A DNA stretch of 64,000 nt from Isoetes taiwanensis (Eukaryota > Streptophyta > Lycopodiopsida > Isoetales > Isoetaceae). The stretch covers positions 2,534,479 to 2,598,478 of the forward strand of contig JAJEKV010000090.1 of NCBI GenBank assembly GCA_021234155.1, read 5' to 3'. Both the position numbers and the translations under genes were made by a program. The notes under the pieces are model-generated. The model saw nothing but the letters and a program-made list of their open reading frames with translations, was not told the origin of the DNA and did not search any database. Shown here piece by piece: positions 11,352 to 24,879 of this stretch; position 1 is the first letter of the stretch, and each line of letters opens with the position of its first letter.

Positions 11352-13196
11352 TGTTATGCCTGAATATTTAACAGACCATTGTTGCAAATTTTGCATGCAT
11401 GCTAATGTTAGGCATAATGGATGTTTATGATGGTCACATGTTGTTCTCTAGCCTAGGTGAATGGTGCACCTTAGTAGATCCTACGCTAGAGTGCAATGGG
11501 ATCCGTGCAATAACAAGTGTGTTATAACATTGCTTGTTGCATGGATCTAATGGTAATGGGCGTTAGAATGGCTAAATGCCATTGGGCCTTTTAATGGCTG
11601 AATAACCCCTTAAGGTTATAACATTGTTGTAACAATGGGTGACAATGGTTTTTAATGGCCATTGTTTAAAAGGTTTATAAATGGTTTAATAACCATTGGG
11701 GTTAAAATGGTGAGCACCCCTAATATCGGGGGATGCCACCTTACTGCTGTAACGGCAGCCTAACGGCTTGGGCGGCAGGCAAGCGGCAAGCCAGACCTGC
11801 TATCCGGCAAACCTACCTGACCCTGTGGGTGGTTGCCACGTGGCCTAGTCACGTTGGCATATGCTGGATTGGATGGATTGGCGGCCTGTTACAGGCAGGC
11901 CGGAACTGTCCTAGATGAATCGGGATCAGAGGTAGCCAGAACGGGAGTCCGGCAGAATCACCTGCCCATAAGGGCTATGCCACGTGGCTTAGCCACGATT
12001 TGGCAGGGCTCCTGTTCAGATAGCAGGAGGACACAGCGGAAAAGGGAGTGAGGCCGGAAGGCAGGAGCAGGAGCTTGTGTTACTACAGAGAGGCGCCAGA
12101 AGCATAAGGGGCTGGGCAAGGATTCGAAAACAAGGGTTGCTTGCAGGGCAGTGTAAAACTTGATTCTGGTAAGCTTATGGTGGCGGTCAGATGGTTGGTC
12201 AGCTTTATGCTGATGATCTGTACTAGTACCGCTCTCTCTTGTTTACCTTAAAAGGAATTAAGCCCCCTTGTAATAAACCGGGTGTGTGGCTGTCATTTAT
12301 GGCAGATCATGCTACCATGAGTCCGAGTGCCCTTGAACTATCATGCTCTCTCTTTCTTGCTAGTTCTGTAGTATCAGCTTAAGCGTAGTCTTAGGCATGC
12401 TCTGTGCTGCTCCTTGCCAAAGCAGTGGTAGTTTATATTCACTACTAAGTATTGGCCTCTACCTTTTACTGGTAAGGGTAAGCGTGTGCTTCCCCATTGG
12501 AAAGTGTTCTTACAGGATACTTGTGAGTGCTGGTGAGGCAGGCGAAAGATATTGGTATGGGACAATATCCTACGTCTACCGATAGTCTAGTGAAAGCAGA
12601 GTATCCATTGTGGAGCTATGCTCCACTGCTACAGTATCTTAGTGATACTGGGGTGAGCACAGTAAGTGCTACCCAAGGGAGTTTTATGCAGGGCATGATA
12701 TTAGATGAGCGTGGCTTATCTAAATAAGAACGAGGGGCTCTTGTGAGGTGAAGCTTGTCGCTGGTATGGGACAGTGGCCTGCTGAACCAACAGTCGAGTA
12801 GCCCGCGTCCTTATATTGCCTGCAGTTTCTCCCTGATATTGGATCCACCAGCGCGGGGGTTCTAGACGACGTACTGTCTAGATATGGTGGGGTGTGTCTG
12901 CTTGGCAGATGCTATGGTGCGTGTGGTGGATTCCATATGTGTGTTCTTGCAGTCCGTCAGTCATTGCTTCGTGTTGACACTATTGGATAACTCTTATGCA
13001 TGTTGCTAACACGTGTAAGCTTGTGCAGGCTGTTTGATAGCTGGCGGAGCATGCGTGTGTATAGTTGCCTTATGTTATCTGTATATGTGGCTTTCATGTA
13101 TATAGCCTCGTGGGAGGCAGTACTTGTTCTGTGTACTCTGATGGTTGATGTGAATACAAATCAAAATTTTTGGTACTAAAATTTTGGTTCGTAACA
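11352..13196 (+). repeat. 5' LTR
   Basis: 1845 bases, TG...CA ended, with a near-copy at 17859-19711. A TATA-free stretch rich in short ORFs precedes the body. Long blocks match the 3' LTR almost base for base, while differences are grouped around 11870-11910 and 12520-12860. Confidence 0.95.
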
Positions 13197-13197
13197 A

Positions 13198-13210
13198 TGG
13201 TATCAGAGCC
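13198..13210 (+). other. Primer binding site, initiator tRNA-Met type
   Basis: TGGTATCAGAGCC starts two bases after the 5' LTR end. This is the standard plant LTR-retrotransposon primer site complementary to the 3' end of initiator methionine tRNA. Confidence 0.9.
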
Positions 13211-13241
13211 TAAGTTGCGGCTTGGACCTTGAGTAGCTGAG

Positions 13242-14165
13242 ATGGAGCACGGCGAGACTAGTGCAGGCGCACATACTGTAGCAGGAGAGGCGACTCCTAT
13301 GGAGGAGGAACCTAATGTACGAGGGCTAGCTGCTCGCGTACAGGAAATCCAGAAGAACCTGGAGACCATGCAGACGAAGTGGGGTGAGGACTTGTTGGGT
13401 GTGCAGCAGAGCCTCAAGGCAGTATTAGACACTCAGACGGCTATGAGAACTGTATTGGAGACCCTTGCTGGCACGGATGGCCTAGGGAAGTCTGCGGAGA
13501 AAGGGAAGTCTCCGGCAGTTGTGGTGGTGGACCCGGATGTACCTGGTGCTAGTGCTGCTGTGGAGCAGTCACTGAAGAGTTCCGGATTGAGCAAGGAGGA
13601 CATCCGCAGTCTCGAGCGCACGAAGATCCCGGATTGGGATGGGAAGGGCACTGCTGAGGAGGCGATGGCTTGGATTGACAAGCTTGAGACCTTTTTTGAG
13701 GCTACCAATAAAGGTGATAAGGCGCGGTTGTTTATCGCGCAGATGCGGCTGAAATCGGACGCCTATAGTTGGTGGAATGGTCCTACCATGAAAAAGGAGG
13801 TGAATACCTGGTCCGATTTCAGGAAGTACTTTATTGGGGAGTATGCACCTCAGCATGATGCTCGTGATGCGCTTGAGAAGCTGCGGTACTGTAAGCAGAC
13901 AGGTTCTCTCAGTGCTTATATCAATAAGGTACGGGGTTATATCCACAGGGTTGGGGACTTGTCCGAGGCTCGGCAGGTTGATTTCTTTCTAGGTGGCCTA
14001 TCCAGTGTTGCCCTCAAGAAGCAGATAATCGGATTGAAACCCGAGGATTTTGAGAGGGCAACGATGTTGGCTCGTCAGCTTGGGGAAGAGGATGAGTCTT
14101 TTAAGAAGACGTCCCGGAAGTTCTCAAAGAGGAAAAACAGGTTTTTTCAAGAAGAAAAAGTCTGA
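13242..14165 (+). pseudogene. Gag polyprotein of the Gypsy element (frame-shifted end)
   Basis: The first ATG after the primer site opens a 307-codon frame. An N-terminal coiled-coil-like part (LAARVQEIQKNLETMQTKW) is followed by the retrotransposon gag core: KIPDWDGKGTAEEAMAWIDK, LETFFEAT, AYSWWNGP and the W-F-R-K-YF pattern with ALEKLRYCKQTGSLSAYINK. It ends out of frame at 14165. A homopolymeric AAAAA at about 14135 looks like the site of a one-base change, after which the frame continues in the next reading frame ([13 protein letters not shown]) into the zinc knuckle. In related elements gag and pol usually form one ORF, so I read this as a mutation rather than programmed shifting. Confidence 0.88.
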
Positions 14166-17100
14166 AAAGTCTGAGCAGCCTAAGTCTAAGTCTGCAGGTG
14201 GAGAGTCCAAGAAGCGTAAGGCGGACTCTAAGTCCGGTGGCCCCAGGAAGAAGATATTCTGCTATAGGTGTGGGGAGCCTGGGCACATTAGTCGTGAATG
14301 CTCTCAGCCACAGAACAAGAAAGCTGATAACAAGAAAGCAAATGTGACTGAAAAGGCTGAAGAAGTATTGGAATCTAAGACGGTTTCAGCCATTGCCATG
14401 GAAGAGCTGTGCGCGCTTGATAAGCCCGCAAGCAAAGACATCATGGATATGTTTGCTGGACGTGTAATTAGATTCTTGGGCAGAATTTTGGGCGGAAACG
14501 TTGTTGTGTTGCTGGATTGTGGCTCTTCTGACATGTTTGTATCTTCTAAGTTGGTGGAAGAACTGCACCTACCTTGTGTAAAGACTAATAAGTACAAGGT
14601 AGATGGGCCTTTTGTGAATGATTCTCAGGTGGAGGATCGTAAAGCTGTTGGGGTGCCCTTGTGTATTCAAGGATACCAGGAAAAGCTTGACCTTGACCTC
14701 TTGGATGTTGGCCGGTATGATGTGGTGCTGGGGATAACATGGTTGCGTGGGTTAAGCCCTCTCGCAATTGATTGGAACACTCACCAGGTGACGCTGAAGC
14801 ACGATGGACGTGAGATCTATCTGCAGGGGAGTCCTTTGACGGGAGCTTCCAAGATCGTGTCGTCGCTTCAGGTCAAGAAACTGGTACGTAAATCTTCCAA
14901 TCAATGTTTTCTTCTATTCATTGATGAATGTTATCCTGCTTTTGAGTGCTGTCATATGAGTGCTGATAGTGAGGTCATTGAGAATTCAAAAGGCCAGAGA
15001 GAGTTGCAGGATCTGTTATCTGAATTTCAGGATGTGTTCCCTGAGGAACTGCCTGAAGGCCTTCCACCTAGTAGAGAGATTGAACATGAGATTGATTTAG
15101 AGCCTGGATCCAAACCTGTGTTTCGTAGCCCTTATAGATTGTCCATATTGGAACAGGTAAAGAAGCAGGTTCATGAGCTGTTAGCCAAAGGGTTTGTGAG
15201 ACCTAGCAAATCCCCTTATGGTGCTCCTGTTATTCTAGTCAAGAAAAAGGATGGGTCAATGCGGATGTGCATTGATTATCGTGCCTTAAATAAGATCACG
15301 ATCAAGAATAGGTATCCTTTGCCTAGGATTGACGAGATTATGGATAGATTAACACGAGCTAAGTATTTTTCTAAGTTGGATTTGCGCAGTGGTTATCACC
15401 AGATAAGGGTGAAGGAGTCGGATGTACATAAGACTGCCTTCAGGACCACCTTTGGTCATTTTGAATTTTTGGTGATGCCTTTTGGACTAACGAATGCTCC
15501 TGCTACCTTTTCCAGAATGATGAATGAGGTTTTTGCAGGATGTCTTGATACTTTTGTTGAAGTATTTCTAGATGATATCCTTGTGTATAGCAAAACCTTG
15601 GATGAGCATATGAATCACTTGCGTTCGGTGTCAACTCTGCTCAGACAGCATAAGTTGTATGCAAAAATGTCAAAGTGTGAATTTTTAAAAGCACAGGTGG
15701 AATATTTGGGCCACATTGTATCTGCTGAAGGTGTAGCTGTAGATCCCAAGAAGACGGAGGCTATTCAGTCTTGGCCTGTGCCAAAGAATGTATCTGAGTT
15801 GCGTAGTTTCTTGGGATTGGCCAGTTATTATCGCAGATTTGTCTGGAAGTTTGCCAAGATTGCAGCTGCTTTGACTATGTTATTGAAAACTAGTGTCCAG
15901 TGGCAATGGACGGTGAAGCAGCAGCAGGCAATGGATATGCTAAAGAAGTTGCTAACCTCGGCGCCTATTCTGTTAATTCCAGACATGAGTAAACCTTATG
16001 AGGTTTACACGGATGCATGTGGTTATGCCATTGGTGCTATTCTCATGCAGGATGGAAGGGTGGTGGCGTATGAAAGTCGCCAACTCAATGCTGCTGAGAA
16101 GAATTATTCCACCTATGAGCAGGAGTTACTGGCAATGGTTCATGCGCTCAAAGTCTGGAAACATTATCTCCGCAATAAGTGCGAGTTTGTGGTCTATACC
16201 GATCACAAGCCTTTGAAATTCCTGCAAAGCCAGGCCGAGGTAAGTCCAAGGCAAGCAAGATGGTTGGACTTTCTTTCTCAGTTTCATTTTCATGTTGAAC
16301 ATCTTCCCGGGAAAAAGAACCATGTTGCTGATGCTCTTTCGAGGGTTCGGGAAGTGAATGTAATGGTTCAATGTGAAATTGCTTTAGTGTCACAGATTGA
16401 GCAAGCATATGACTTGGATGCCCATATTTTGAGTATGCAGCATCTATCCAAGTTACCTGATGCGTGGGATATCCAGAATGGACTCTGGTATCATAAGGGA
16501 CGTATTTATGTTCCTGCTGTGGACACTTTGAGAAAGCAATTATTGAGCGAATTTCATGATGCACCCTATGCTGGGCATGGGGGTGAGTGGAAAACTTATG
16601 AATCGCTCAAGAGAATGTTTTATTGGCCTAGCTTGAAAAAGGATGTGTAGGAATATGTGAAAGTATGTGAGACTTGTCAGCAGGTTAAAGCGGGTCGAGG
16701 CAAGACTCCAGGGCTTTTGCAACCTCTACCGGTGCCAGAGGAGAGATGGAGTGAAATCTCTATGGATTTCATTGTGAAGTTGCCTCGTACTGTGCATCAC
16801 TATACTCAGATACTTGTCATTGTTGATAGGTTGACGAAATATGCACGCTTTATACCTCTGACAAAGAATGCTGATGGCTTGGCGGTGGCCAAGGCGTATA
16901 TGCAGCATGTATTTCCTATTTTTGGATTACCCAAAGCTATTGTAAGCGATCGGGATGTGAAATTCACTGGGAATTTCTGGCGCGAATTGTTCTCTGCATT
17001 AAAGTGCACTCTTCAGTTCTCTAGTGGAGATCATCCGGAAACGGATGGGCAAACTGAAAGAGTGAATCAGATTCTGGAGGATATGCTGAGATCTTATGTG

Positions 17101-17832
17101 GCCACTCAGCAATCCAGATGGGAGGACTATCTGCCAATTGTGGAGTTTGCTTACAATAATGGGTTCCAACAGGGCATCAAAACTAGCCCGTTTGTGGCTA
17201 TGTTTGGGAGAACTCCCAGAGGACATGTATCGCTTGGTTTTGAAGGGCTGAAAACTGATGCTGCTATAAGTATGCTTGAAGGCATGGATGTGACACTTGG
17301 GTTGTGTCAATTGCATATGAGACAGGCCCAGGATCAGGCAAGGGCGCGCGCCAATTTGTCAAGAGCCCCGATCGAGTTGCATGAAGGTCAAATGGTGTAC
17401 CTTCGTGTGGTCTTTCCTGCAAATCTAAAAAGAAAAGCAATATTGCCATTGCTTGCAGGAAAGAAACCAAAGTTCTCCCCAAGATACAGTGGTCCTTACA
17501 AAATTTTAAAGAAATATAGTGATGTTGCCTTCAAGTTGCAACTTCCACCGAATGTGGACATTCATCCAGTTTTCCATGTGAGCCAGTTGCGACCGGCTCT
17601 GGGGAAAGCTGCGAATGTTGTGCCTTCTCAGGAACACATGGTGGAGTTGGATAGAATCCCTACCCCTGAAAGAATATTGAATTCCCGGATAGTGCGGATC
17701 CGCCAAAGAGACCAGATGGAATTTCTGGTGAAGTGGAAACATAGACCTGTCTCAGAGGCGACGTGGGAGAGTCGTCGTTTCATGACTCAATATCCGGATG
17801 TTATGGCTCAATGGTCTGGAGCCGATTCTTGA
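14140..17832 (+). pseudogene. Pol polyprotein of the Gypsy element with C-terminal chromodomain
   Basis: From the shift point: zinc knuckle [14 protein letters not shown] (about 14260); protease with [15 protein letters not shown] (usually DSGA/DSGS; here DCGS); RT with [28 protein letters not shown] and [10 protein letters not shown] (the usual Y/F-x-DD box); RNase H with [29 protein letters not shown] and HVADALSR. Then the integrase HHCC region, interrupted by TAG at 16648-16650 between KKDV and EYVKVCETCQ. The integrase core follows: SMDFIVKLP, VSDRDVKFTG and PETDGQTERVNQ (Asp, Asp, Glu). The C-terminal chromodomain (about 17667-17817) shows RIVRIRQRDQMEFLVKWK and ATWES. Apart from the frameshift and amber codon the frame is intact, implying a recent insertion. 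Confidence 0.93.
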
Positions 17833-17843
17833 GGACAAGAATC

Positions 17844-17858
17844 CCAGGGGGGGAGTAA
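17844..17858 (+). other. Polypurine tract
   Basis: CCCAGGGGGGGAG directly precedes the 3' LTR (starts 17859), the expected position of the plus-strand primer. Confidence 0.75.
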
Positions 17859-19711
17859 TGTTATGCCTGAATATTTAACAGACCATTGTTGCAAATTTTG
17901 CATGCATGCTAATGTTAGGCATAATGGATGTTTATGATGGTCGCATGTTGTTCTCTAGCCTAGGTGAATGGTGCACCTTAGTAGATCCTACGCTAGAGTG
18001 CAATGGGATCCGTGCAATAACAAGTGTGTTATAACATTGCTTGTTGCATGGATCTAATGGTAATGGGCGTTAGAATGGCTAAATGCCATTGGGCCTTTTA
18101 ATGGCTGAATAACCCCTTAAGGTTATAACATTGTTGTAACAATGGGTGACAATGGTTTTTAATGGCCATTGTTTAAAAGGTTTATAAATGGTTTAATAAC
18201 CATTGGGGTTAAAATGGTGAGCACCCCTAATATCGGGGGATGCCACCTTACTGCTGTAACGGCAGCCTAACGGCCTGGGCGGCAGGCAAGCGGCAGGCCA
18301 GACCTGCTATCCGGCAAACCTACCTGACCCTGTGGGTGGTTGCCACGTGGCCTAGTCACGCTGGCATATGCCGGATTGATGGATTGGCCCGTTACGCTGA
18401 GGCCGGAACCGCCCTAGATGAATCGGGATCAGAGGTAGCCAGAACGGGAGTCCGGCAGAATCACCTGCCCATAAGGGCTATGCCACGTGGCTTAGCCACG
18501 ATTTGGCAGGGCTCCTGTTCAGATAGCAGGAGGACACAACGGAAAAGGGAGTGAGGCCGGAAGGCAGGAGCAGGAGCTTGTGTTACTACAGAGAGGCGCC
18601 AGAAGCATAAGGGGCTGGGCAAGGATTCGGAAACAAGGGTTGCTTGCAGGGCAGTGTAAAACTTGATTCTGGTAAGCTTATGGTGGCGGTCAGATGGTTG
18701 GTCAGCTTTATGCTGATGATCTGTACTAGTACCGCTCTCTCTTGTTTACCTTAAAAGGAATTAAGCCCCCTTGTAATAAACCGGGTGTGTGGCTGTCATT
18801 TATGGCAGATCATGCTACCATGAGTCCGGGTGCCCCTTGAACTATCATGCTCTCTCTTTCTTGCTAGTTCTGTAGTATCAGCTTAAGCGTAGTCTTAGGC
18901 ATGCTCTGTGCTGCTCCTTGCCAAAGCAGTGGTAGTTTATATTCACTACTAAGTATTGGCCTCTACCTTTTACTGGTAAGGGTAAGCGTGTGCTTCCCCA
19001 TTGGAAAGTGTTCTTACAGGGGATACTTGTGAGTCTTTGGTGGCGCTTAAAAGATATTGGTATGGGACAATATCCCACGTCCACCGATAGTCCAAGTGAA
19101 AGCAGTATCCATTGTGGAGCTATGCTCAATCGCTACAAGATCTTAGTGATGGGGTGAGCCACAGAAGTGCTACCCAAGGGAGTTTTATGCGGGGGCATGA
19201 TATTAGATGCGTGGCTTATCTAAATAAGAACGAGGGGCTCTTGTGAGGTGAAGCTTGTCATTTGGTATGGGGACGGTGGCCCGCTAAACCAACGGTCCGA
19301 GTAGCCAGCGTCCTTATATTGCCCGCAGATTTCTCCCCGATATTGGATCCACCGGTAGCGGGGTTCTAGGCGACGTCTTGTCTAGATATGGTGGGGTGTG
19401 TCCGCATGGCGGATGCTATGGTGCGTGTGGTGGATTCCATATGTGTGTTCTTGCAGTCCGTCAGTCATTGCTTCGTGTTGACACTATTGGATAACTCTTA
19501 TGCATGTTGCTAACACGTGTAAGCTTGTGCAGGCTGTTTGATAGCTGGCGGAGCATGCGTGTGTATAGTTGTCTTATGTTGTCAACTTGTTATCTGTATA
19601 CGTGGCTTTCATGTATATAGCCTCGTGGGAGGCAGTACTTGTTCTGTGTACTCTGATGGTTGATGTGAATACAAATCGAAATTTTTGGTACTAAAATTTT
19701 GGTTCGTAACA
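17859..19711 (+). repeat. 3' LTR
   Basis: 1853 bases, near-copy of the 5' LTR, ending TTCGTAACA, followed at 19712-19716 by the target duplication GTAAC. It differs from the 5' LTR mainly in 18370-18420 and 19020-19390 by small indels and substitutions. Confidence 0.95.
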
Positions 19712-19716
19712 GTAAC

Positions 19717-19882
19717 TCAGCTGCTAAAGCATTTGCAACCTGCATATACAACTCATAAGTACATTTTAGAAAATTATAAATCTGATATCATAAACCATGA
19801 AACAGAAATCCAAAAGTGGAGATGCATAGAAATCATGAATGCTATTACCTTTGCCATGTCGCGCTTGACCTTCTCCACAATG
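19717..19882 (-). pseudogene. hAT transposase, middle piece with an intron
   Basis: On the minus strand an exon (about 19882-19849: IVEKVKRDMAK) ends at a GT donor. A 109-base intron runs 19848-19740 with a TATATGCAG acceptor, and the next exon starts VANALAAELRTRF at 19739. That exon runs straight to the Gypsy insertion point and continues at 11351 with LPDEVLDA, in frame once one GTAAC copy is removed. At the other side the reading frame continues across the CACTA-like insertion (ATG duplication at 19880-19882) into 28101. The wording matches the region before the C-terminal block of ZNF862-like hAT transposases. Confidence 0.7.
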
Positions 19883-20560
19883 CACAAGGCACCCAAAATT
19901 AAAACCAATATGGGTTTTTACCCTAGTTATATATATAAAACCGCTTAATAAAACCAATACATCTTTGTGGGTTGATATCATTAAAAACCTTATATGAATT
20001 TTATATGGTGTTCACCAAGGTGGTTTTCTAACATGTTTAAAAGCAATAATTAAATATAATGCTTTATATGCATGGTTTGTGAATGTGGTGTGGTATGGTG
20101 GTAATAAGACGTGGTTTAATATGTTGTTATATATACGTGGTTTTTAGAATGCTAAAATAGCATGGCTTATTGATATGGTAAATTTATATGGTTCTCCTTG
20201 TGTTTACATATCATAGATCATGATTGTTTAATGGCCTAAAGCCTTGCATGTCTATGCATCAAACCCGTGATGCTTTTAGTATGGGACGATGGTTTAGTAA
20301 GTTTTTTATGGAGTGGTTAAAGGTCATAAATCACTAGTGTTTTGTTTTCGAAAGCAGGTTAAGATACTTTATAACACCATATAATTTTATTTTCTTAACT
20401 TGTAGTGGTTTCTTTGTTCAAACCCTTCATAATTGGTGTGTTATCTGAAGCATATATCACTATCGTCTTGTTTTCCAAAGCCTAGGTGTATATCACTAGT
20501 GGTTTCTAAAAGATAGTCCCAAATTCCATAAGCTTGCAAGATCAAAAAATAATAAAAACA
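19883..20560. repeat. Left subterminal repeat region of the CACTA-like element
   Basis: Multiple copies of GTGGTTT, ATGGTTT and TGGTTTTTTAG-like motifs in AT-rich sequence, mirrored at 27600-28097 as AAACCAC, AAACCAT and AAAACC. No coding sequence. Confidence 0.6.
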
Positions 20561-20803
20561 AATAAATCAAAACTATGAGGATTTGAACCCCATTTTAACC
20601 ATATATTGTGCATTATACCCAAAGTGGATACTTTACTCATGCACTAAATCACTTTCTTCATATCTGACTTATCCTCCGCACATTTTATTCAAAAAAACTA
20701 TGTATAGAAGAAAATTGCCTGTGGACCACATCATCCGAGGACAAATATATGATAAGTAATTTCAAACATAACTCCTACTTATATGTTGGTGCCATAGGAT
20801 TAC

Positions 20804-22017
<1,214 letters not shown>

Positions 22018-22670
22018 CTGAATAGACCAAAAATCAAAAGATTTCAACTCTGAATCTGCATGCATCTAGAAAGTAAAAGAAAAATGGCATACCTTGCGAC
22101 GCTGATCTCCAGTATCCATAGATGGTTTTCTCCCCCGAAAGATATAGTGGCTGAACAGGACTCTGGGTGGTACGAACAACTGATCCTTCTTGTTTGCCAG
22201 ACTCACTACTAGGATTGCCAGAAGCAGAGTCGTGACCAGAAAATCCAAAGTACCACTGTTTGAAACCCTCTAGTAGGGTCCAACCCATGTGCCAAATCAC
22301 AAGTTACTGACTGTGGACACTAGATTCTGCTCCAAATTGGCATCATGCAATGCCGGAACCAGCATTTGAGTGGGTTGTTAAGCCTGGGCGCCGAATCCTC
22401 ATGAGTGAATTCTTTCCCATCCGGTGTCTTTTCTGATGAATGGGGTAAATTTTATGCAAATCAGTGGCACAAGAGACAAAAATGGCGATAAATTATAATA
22501 GCATTGACATGATGGGCTAAGAATCTTCTGTCATGTTTACAGGTTCACTCAATACATACATGGGGAGGTCATGCTTCTCTCCTGTAAAATAAGAAACCTA
22601 GCAGTTAGAAGAAGCACAGACTAAACGTATTCAGACTAAAAGTATTCAATCTGCAAAAAAATTTCAATAC

Positions 22671-22790
22671 CTCTTTCATCATTTCAAAGAGACATGTCAT
22701 CTGATTTGATAATGATTCCTGCACCTTCTATAATGGCATGTGCTAAATTAAGCTCTGTTTCTGCTGCAGCTCTAAGTACATCCCAAATTT
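22671..22790 (-). pseudogene. UBTD/DC-UbP-like exon, captured
   Basis: The minus-strand exon between a GTTGTAG acceptor and a GAAAGAG/GTATTG donor reads EIWDVLRAAAETELNLAHAI, then IEGAGIIIKSDDMSL, a stop, and NDERG. Plant ubiquitin-domain-containing (UBTD-like) proteins have EIWD.LRAAAE..L..AQAI..SAG and LT.CYDERG here, so the fit is good. The stop codon replaces the Cys of CYDERG. Only this exon is recognised, next to the MAP kinase fragment, as expected for serial gene capture. Confidence 0.65.
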
Positions 22791-23672
22791 CTACAACCAG
22801 AAAATGTAAAGATCAAAACAAAAATCCGTTTATTCTACTAGTCCAAAAAGTAGAAAGATGCTGTCACCTCTTGTTCCACCATAATGTGGTGCAGTATCCC
22901 AAAATTCCTCTCATTTTCTTCAGTATCCCAAAATTCCTCTCATTTTCTTCAGTTCTGCTGCTGTCGAGGTTGTGAGTGCTTCCAAGGCTGTGGTTTTTTC
23001 AACCTTTTTGTTTTATGCCCTGAAAAAAGTAATTTAAGGTCCATCAACAGCATTAACAAATTTGCCATAACAATAACCTACAAAGAAAGCTCAGATTATC
23101 ATACAGACACTGGAGTACAAAACAAAACCTAGGAATGAGATTATAATATTGACATTGGAGTACAGATAGACAGTGCCTTTATCCCCTTTTTTCAGACTTT
23201 ACAGAGAATGACCCAGTTACGGGTTCTTGCTGATATCTTAGTGCACAAGCAACTAATTAGAATAATAATTTCCACATTCTTTTAACAGTTTTAACAGCTC
23301 AAGAGAACACTTTTATCCGCAACTCGTCACTCAACCGACCAGTGATGTTAGTAGCAATTTTATTTCAGGGCCTGGAGACGGAACTGCAAATTAAACGGAT
23401 CTTAAATGTGGGAGTTGATTCTTAACCGGTTACTGTCAGCCTGCGTTCATTTTTCAATGCCAAAAGACACGCTCCAGTGCAACAACATTCAAAGAAAAAT
23501 GGCAAATTGTTGCGAAGTCACATGTACACCAGCATGTCGGCCATAGCATATCAGCCTTAGATTAGCTAAGCATAATTACTTTGAGCACTTACCGAGTATC
23601 AAAATTAGATAATTCTTTCAAAAATCTGTCTTATTTCTATGTTATGATCATGCCCAATCATAAATTTCTAAC

Positions 23673-23789
23673 CTGAATGTTGTATCTCCAAATTTTATCA
23701 GCTTGCCATTGACAATCACTTTTCCTTCCGAAGTTGTTTTACCACAACCAAACTTCTTGAGCTCACGAAGTATTGCATTAAGAACTGAG
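23673..23789 (-). pseudogene. Unidentified captured exon (39 codons)
   Basis: A clean GT-AG bounded, 117-base open exon on the minus strand: SVLNAILRELKKFGCGKTTS followed by EGKVIVNGKLIKFGDTTFR. It looks like real protein (alternating beta-strand pattern with V-N-G-K and F-G-D-T) and is undamaged, but I do not recognise the family. It shares orientation with the MAP kinase and UBTD exons inside the same transposon. Confidence 0.45.
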
Positions 23790-24879
23790 CTGCAGCAAAG
23801 TCCAAGCACTGTGGCACTTGTATTAGCCAATATTCAAATTTCTTACAATGCCACTATTATGCAAATGCAGAAAGCATATCTTATCCTTATACATATATCA
23901 CCAACAGCCGGCCCTAATAGCTATTAGCATATGAATGAGCACTGCAAATCAACAGGAGCAATGCAATAACATAAAACATCTATGTTCAATCCATTTATGA
24001 GCATTTAAGACTATTTTCAGGATACCGTCTTCAAAACTTTATCCTTTTGCCAATATAGCACATAATCTTACAAAGGTTTCTATTCTAGATCGTACATTAA
24101 TTTTCAAATGTAAAATCGTAACAGTTATAAGAATCAACCTGGTAATCAAGCTTCTACATTTCGTGTCATGATCTGGCACAATCAAACTGAAGCCCGACAG
24201 GTTGTCCTTTGAAGATTCAAAACCATTTCCATGTATTCATCCAGGGATCAAGCCATATCGAAAAGTACCCAGGTCGTTGAATTTCTTAGAATGCAAAGGC
24301 ATGATCTGTAAATATCCTGCATTTGGCACTGCCATCGTATCAAACAGGGCCCTAATCTGTGAATAAATTCCATGATACTAGTATCAACTAGCCACAGGCA
24401 TCGATTAGCATCAGATTTCAAGCAGCAACAAGCCTGAGACCCCTAAAATCGAATTCAATCAATTTAAGACACCTAAATCCGGATTCATGCGACTGAACTG
24501 CTCTGTCATAACATTTTTGTGCTCATAAGGAGACGACATATCAATAAGCGGCCACTGCAGGGCATTTGCCAGACGATTATGATAGAAATGGTCTAGGGTT
24601 TCGCCTAGGCGGCAATTTTGGCGCCAGGACGTTTCTGGAAAAAGTACCGAAACGTAACATATTAAGGGCACATTAGGAGCATATTTTCCATAATCAATCG
24701 CTCCACAAGAAATTTTAATGTAAAATGCTTCTTTCTTACCTCAGAGCCAACATCGGCTGTGTAGATGCCGCCATTTAAGGAAGGAAGGAAGGAAGTTACT
24801 TTTATCGTCCACGGAGACCAATCGGTCTATGGGACCCAATACAAAAAACGCAGCAGCACGGACATCGCCTCGGGATTAA

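Larger units (their letters stand above)
11352..19711 (+). mobile_element. Ty3/Gypsy chromodomain LTR retrotransposon, complete
   Basis: Two LTRs (11352-13196 and 17859-19711) begin TGTTATGCC and end TTCGTAACA. They are flanked by the 5-base duplication GTAAC (11347-11351, 19712-19716). Order is LTR, PBS, gag, zinc knuckle, protease, RT, RNase H, integrase, chromodomain, PPT, LTR. RT before integrase plus the terminal chromodomain places it among plant chromoviruses. Two visible lesions: a one-base frame change near 14140 between gag and pol, and an amber codon at 16648-16650 at the start of integrase. It inserted into a hAT transposase gene of opposite orientation. Confidence 0.95.

Noticed and set aside
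24779-24794. GGAA tandem run as a regulatory site
   Set aside because: Simple-sequence repeat; no gene start next to it.
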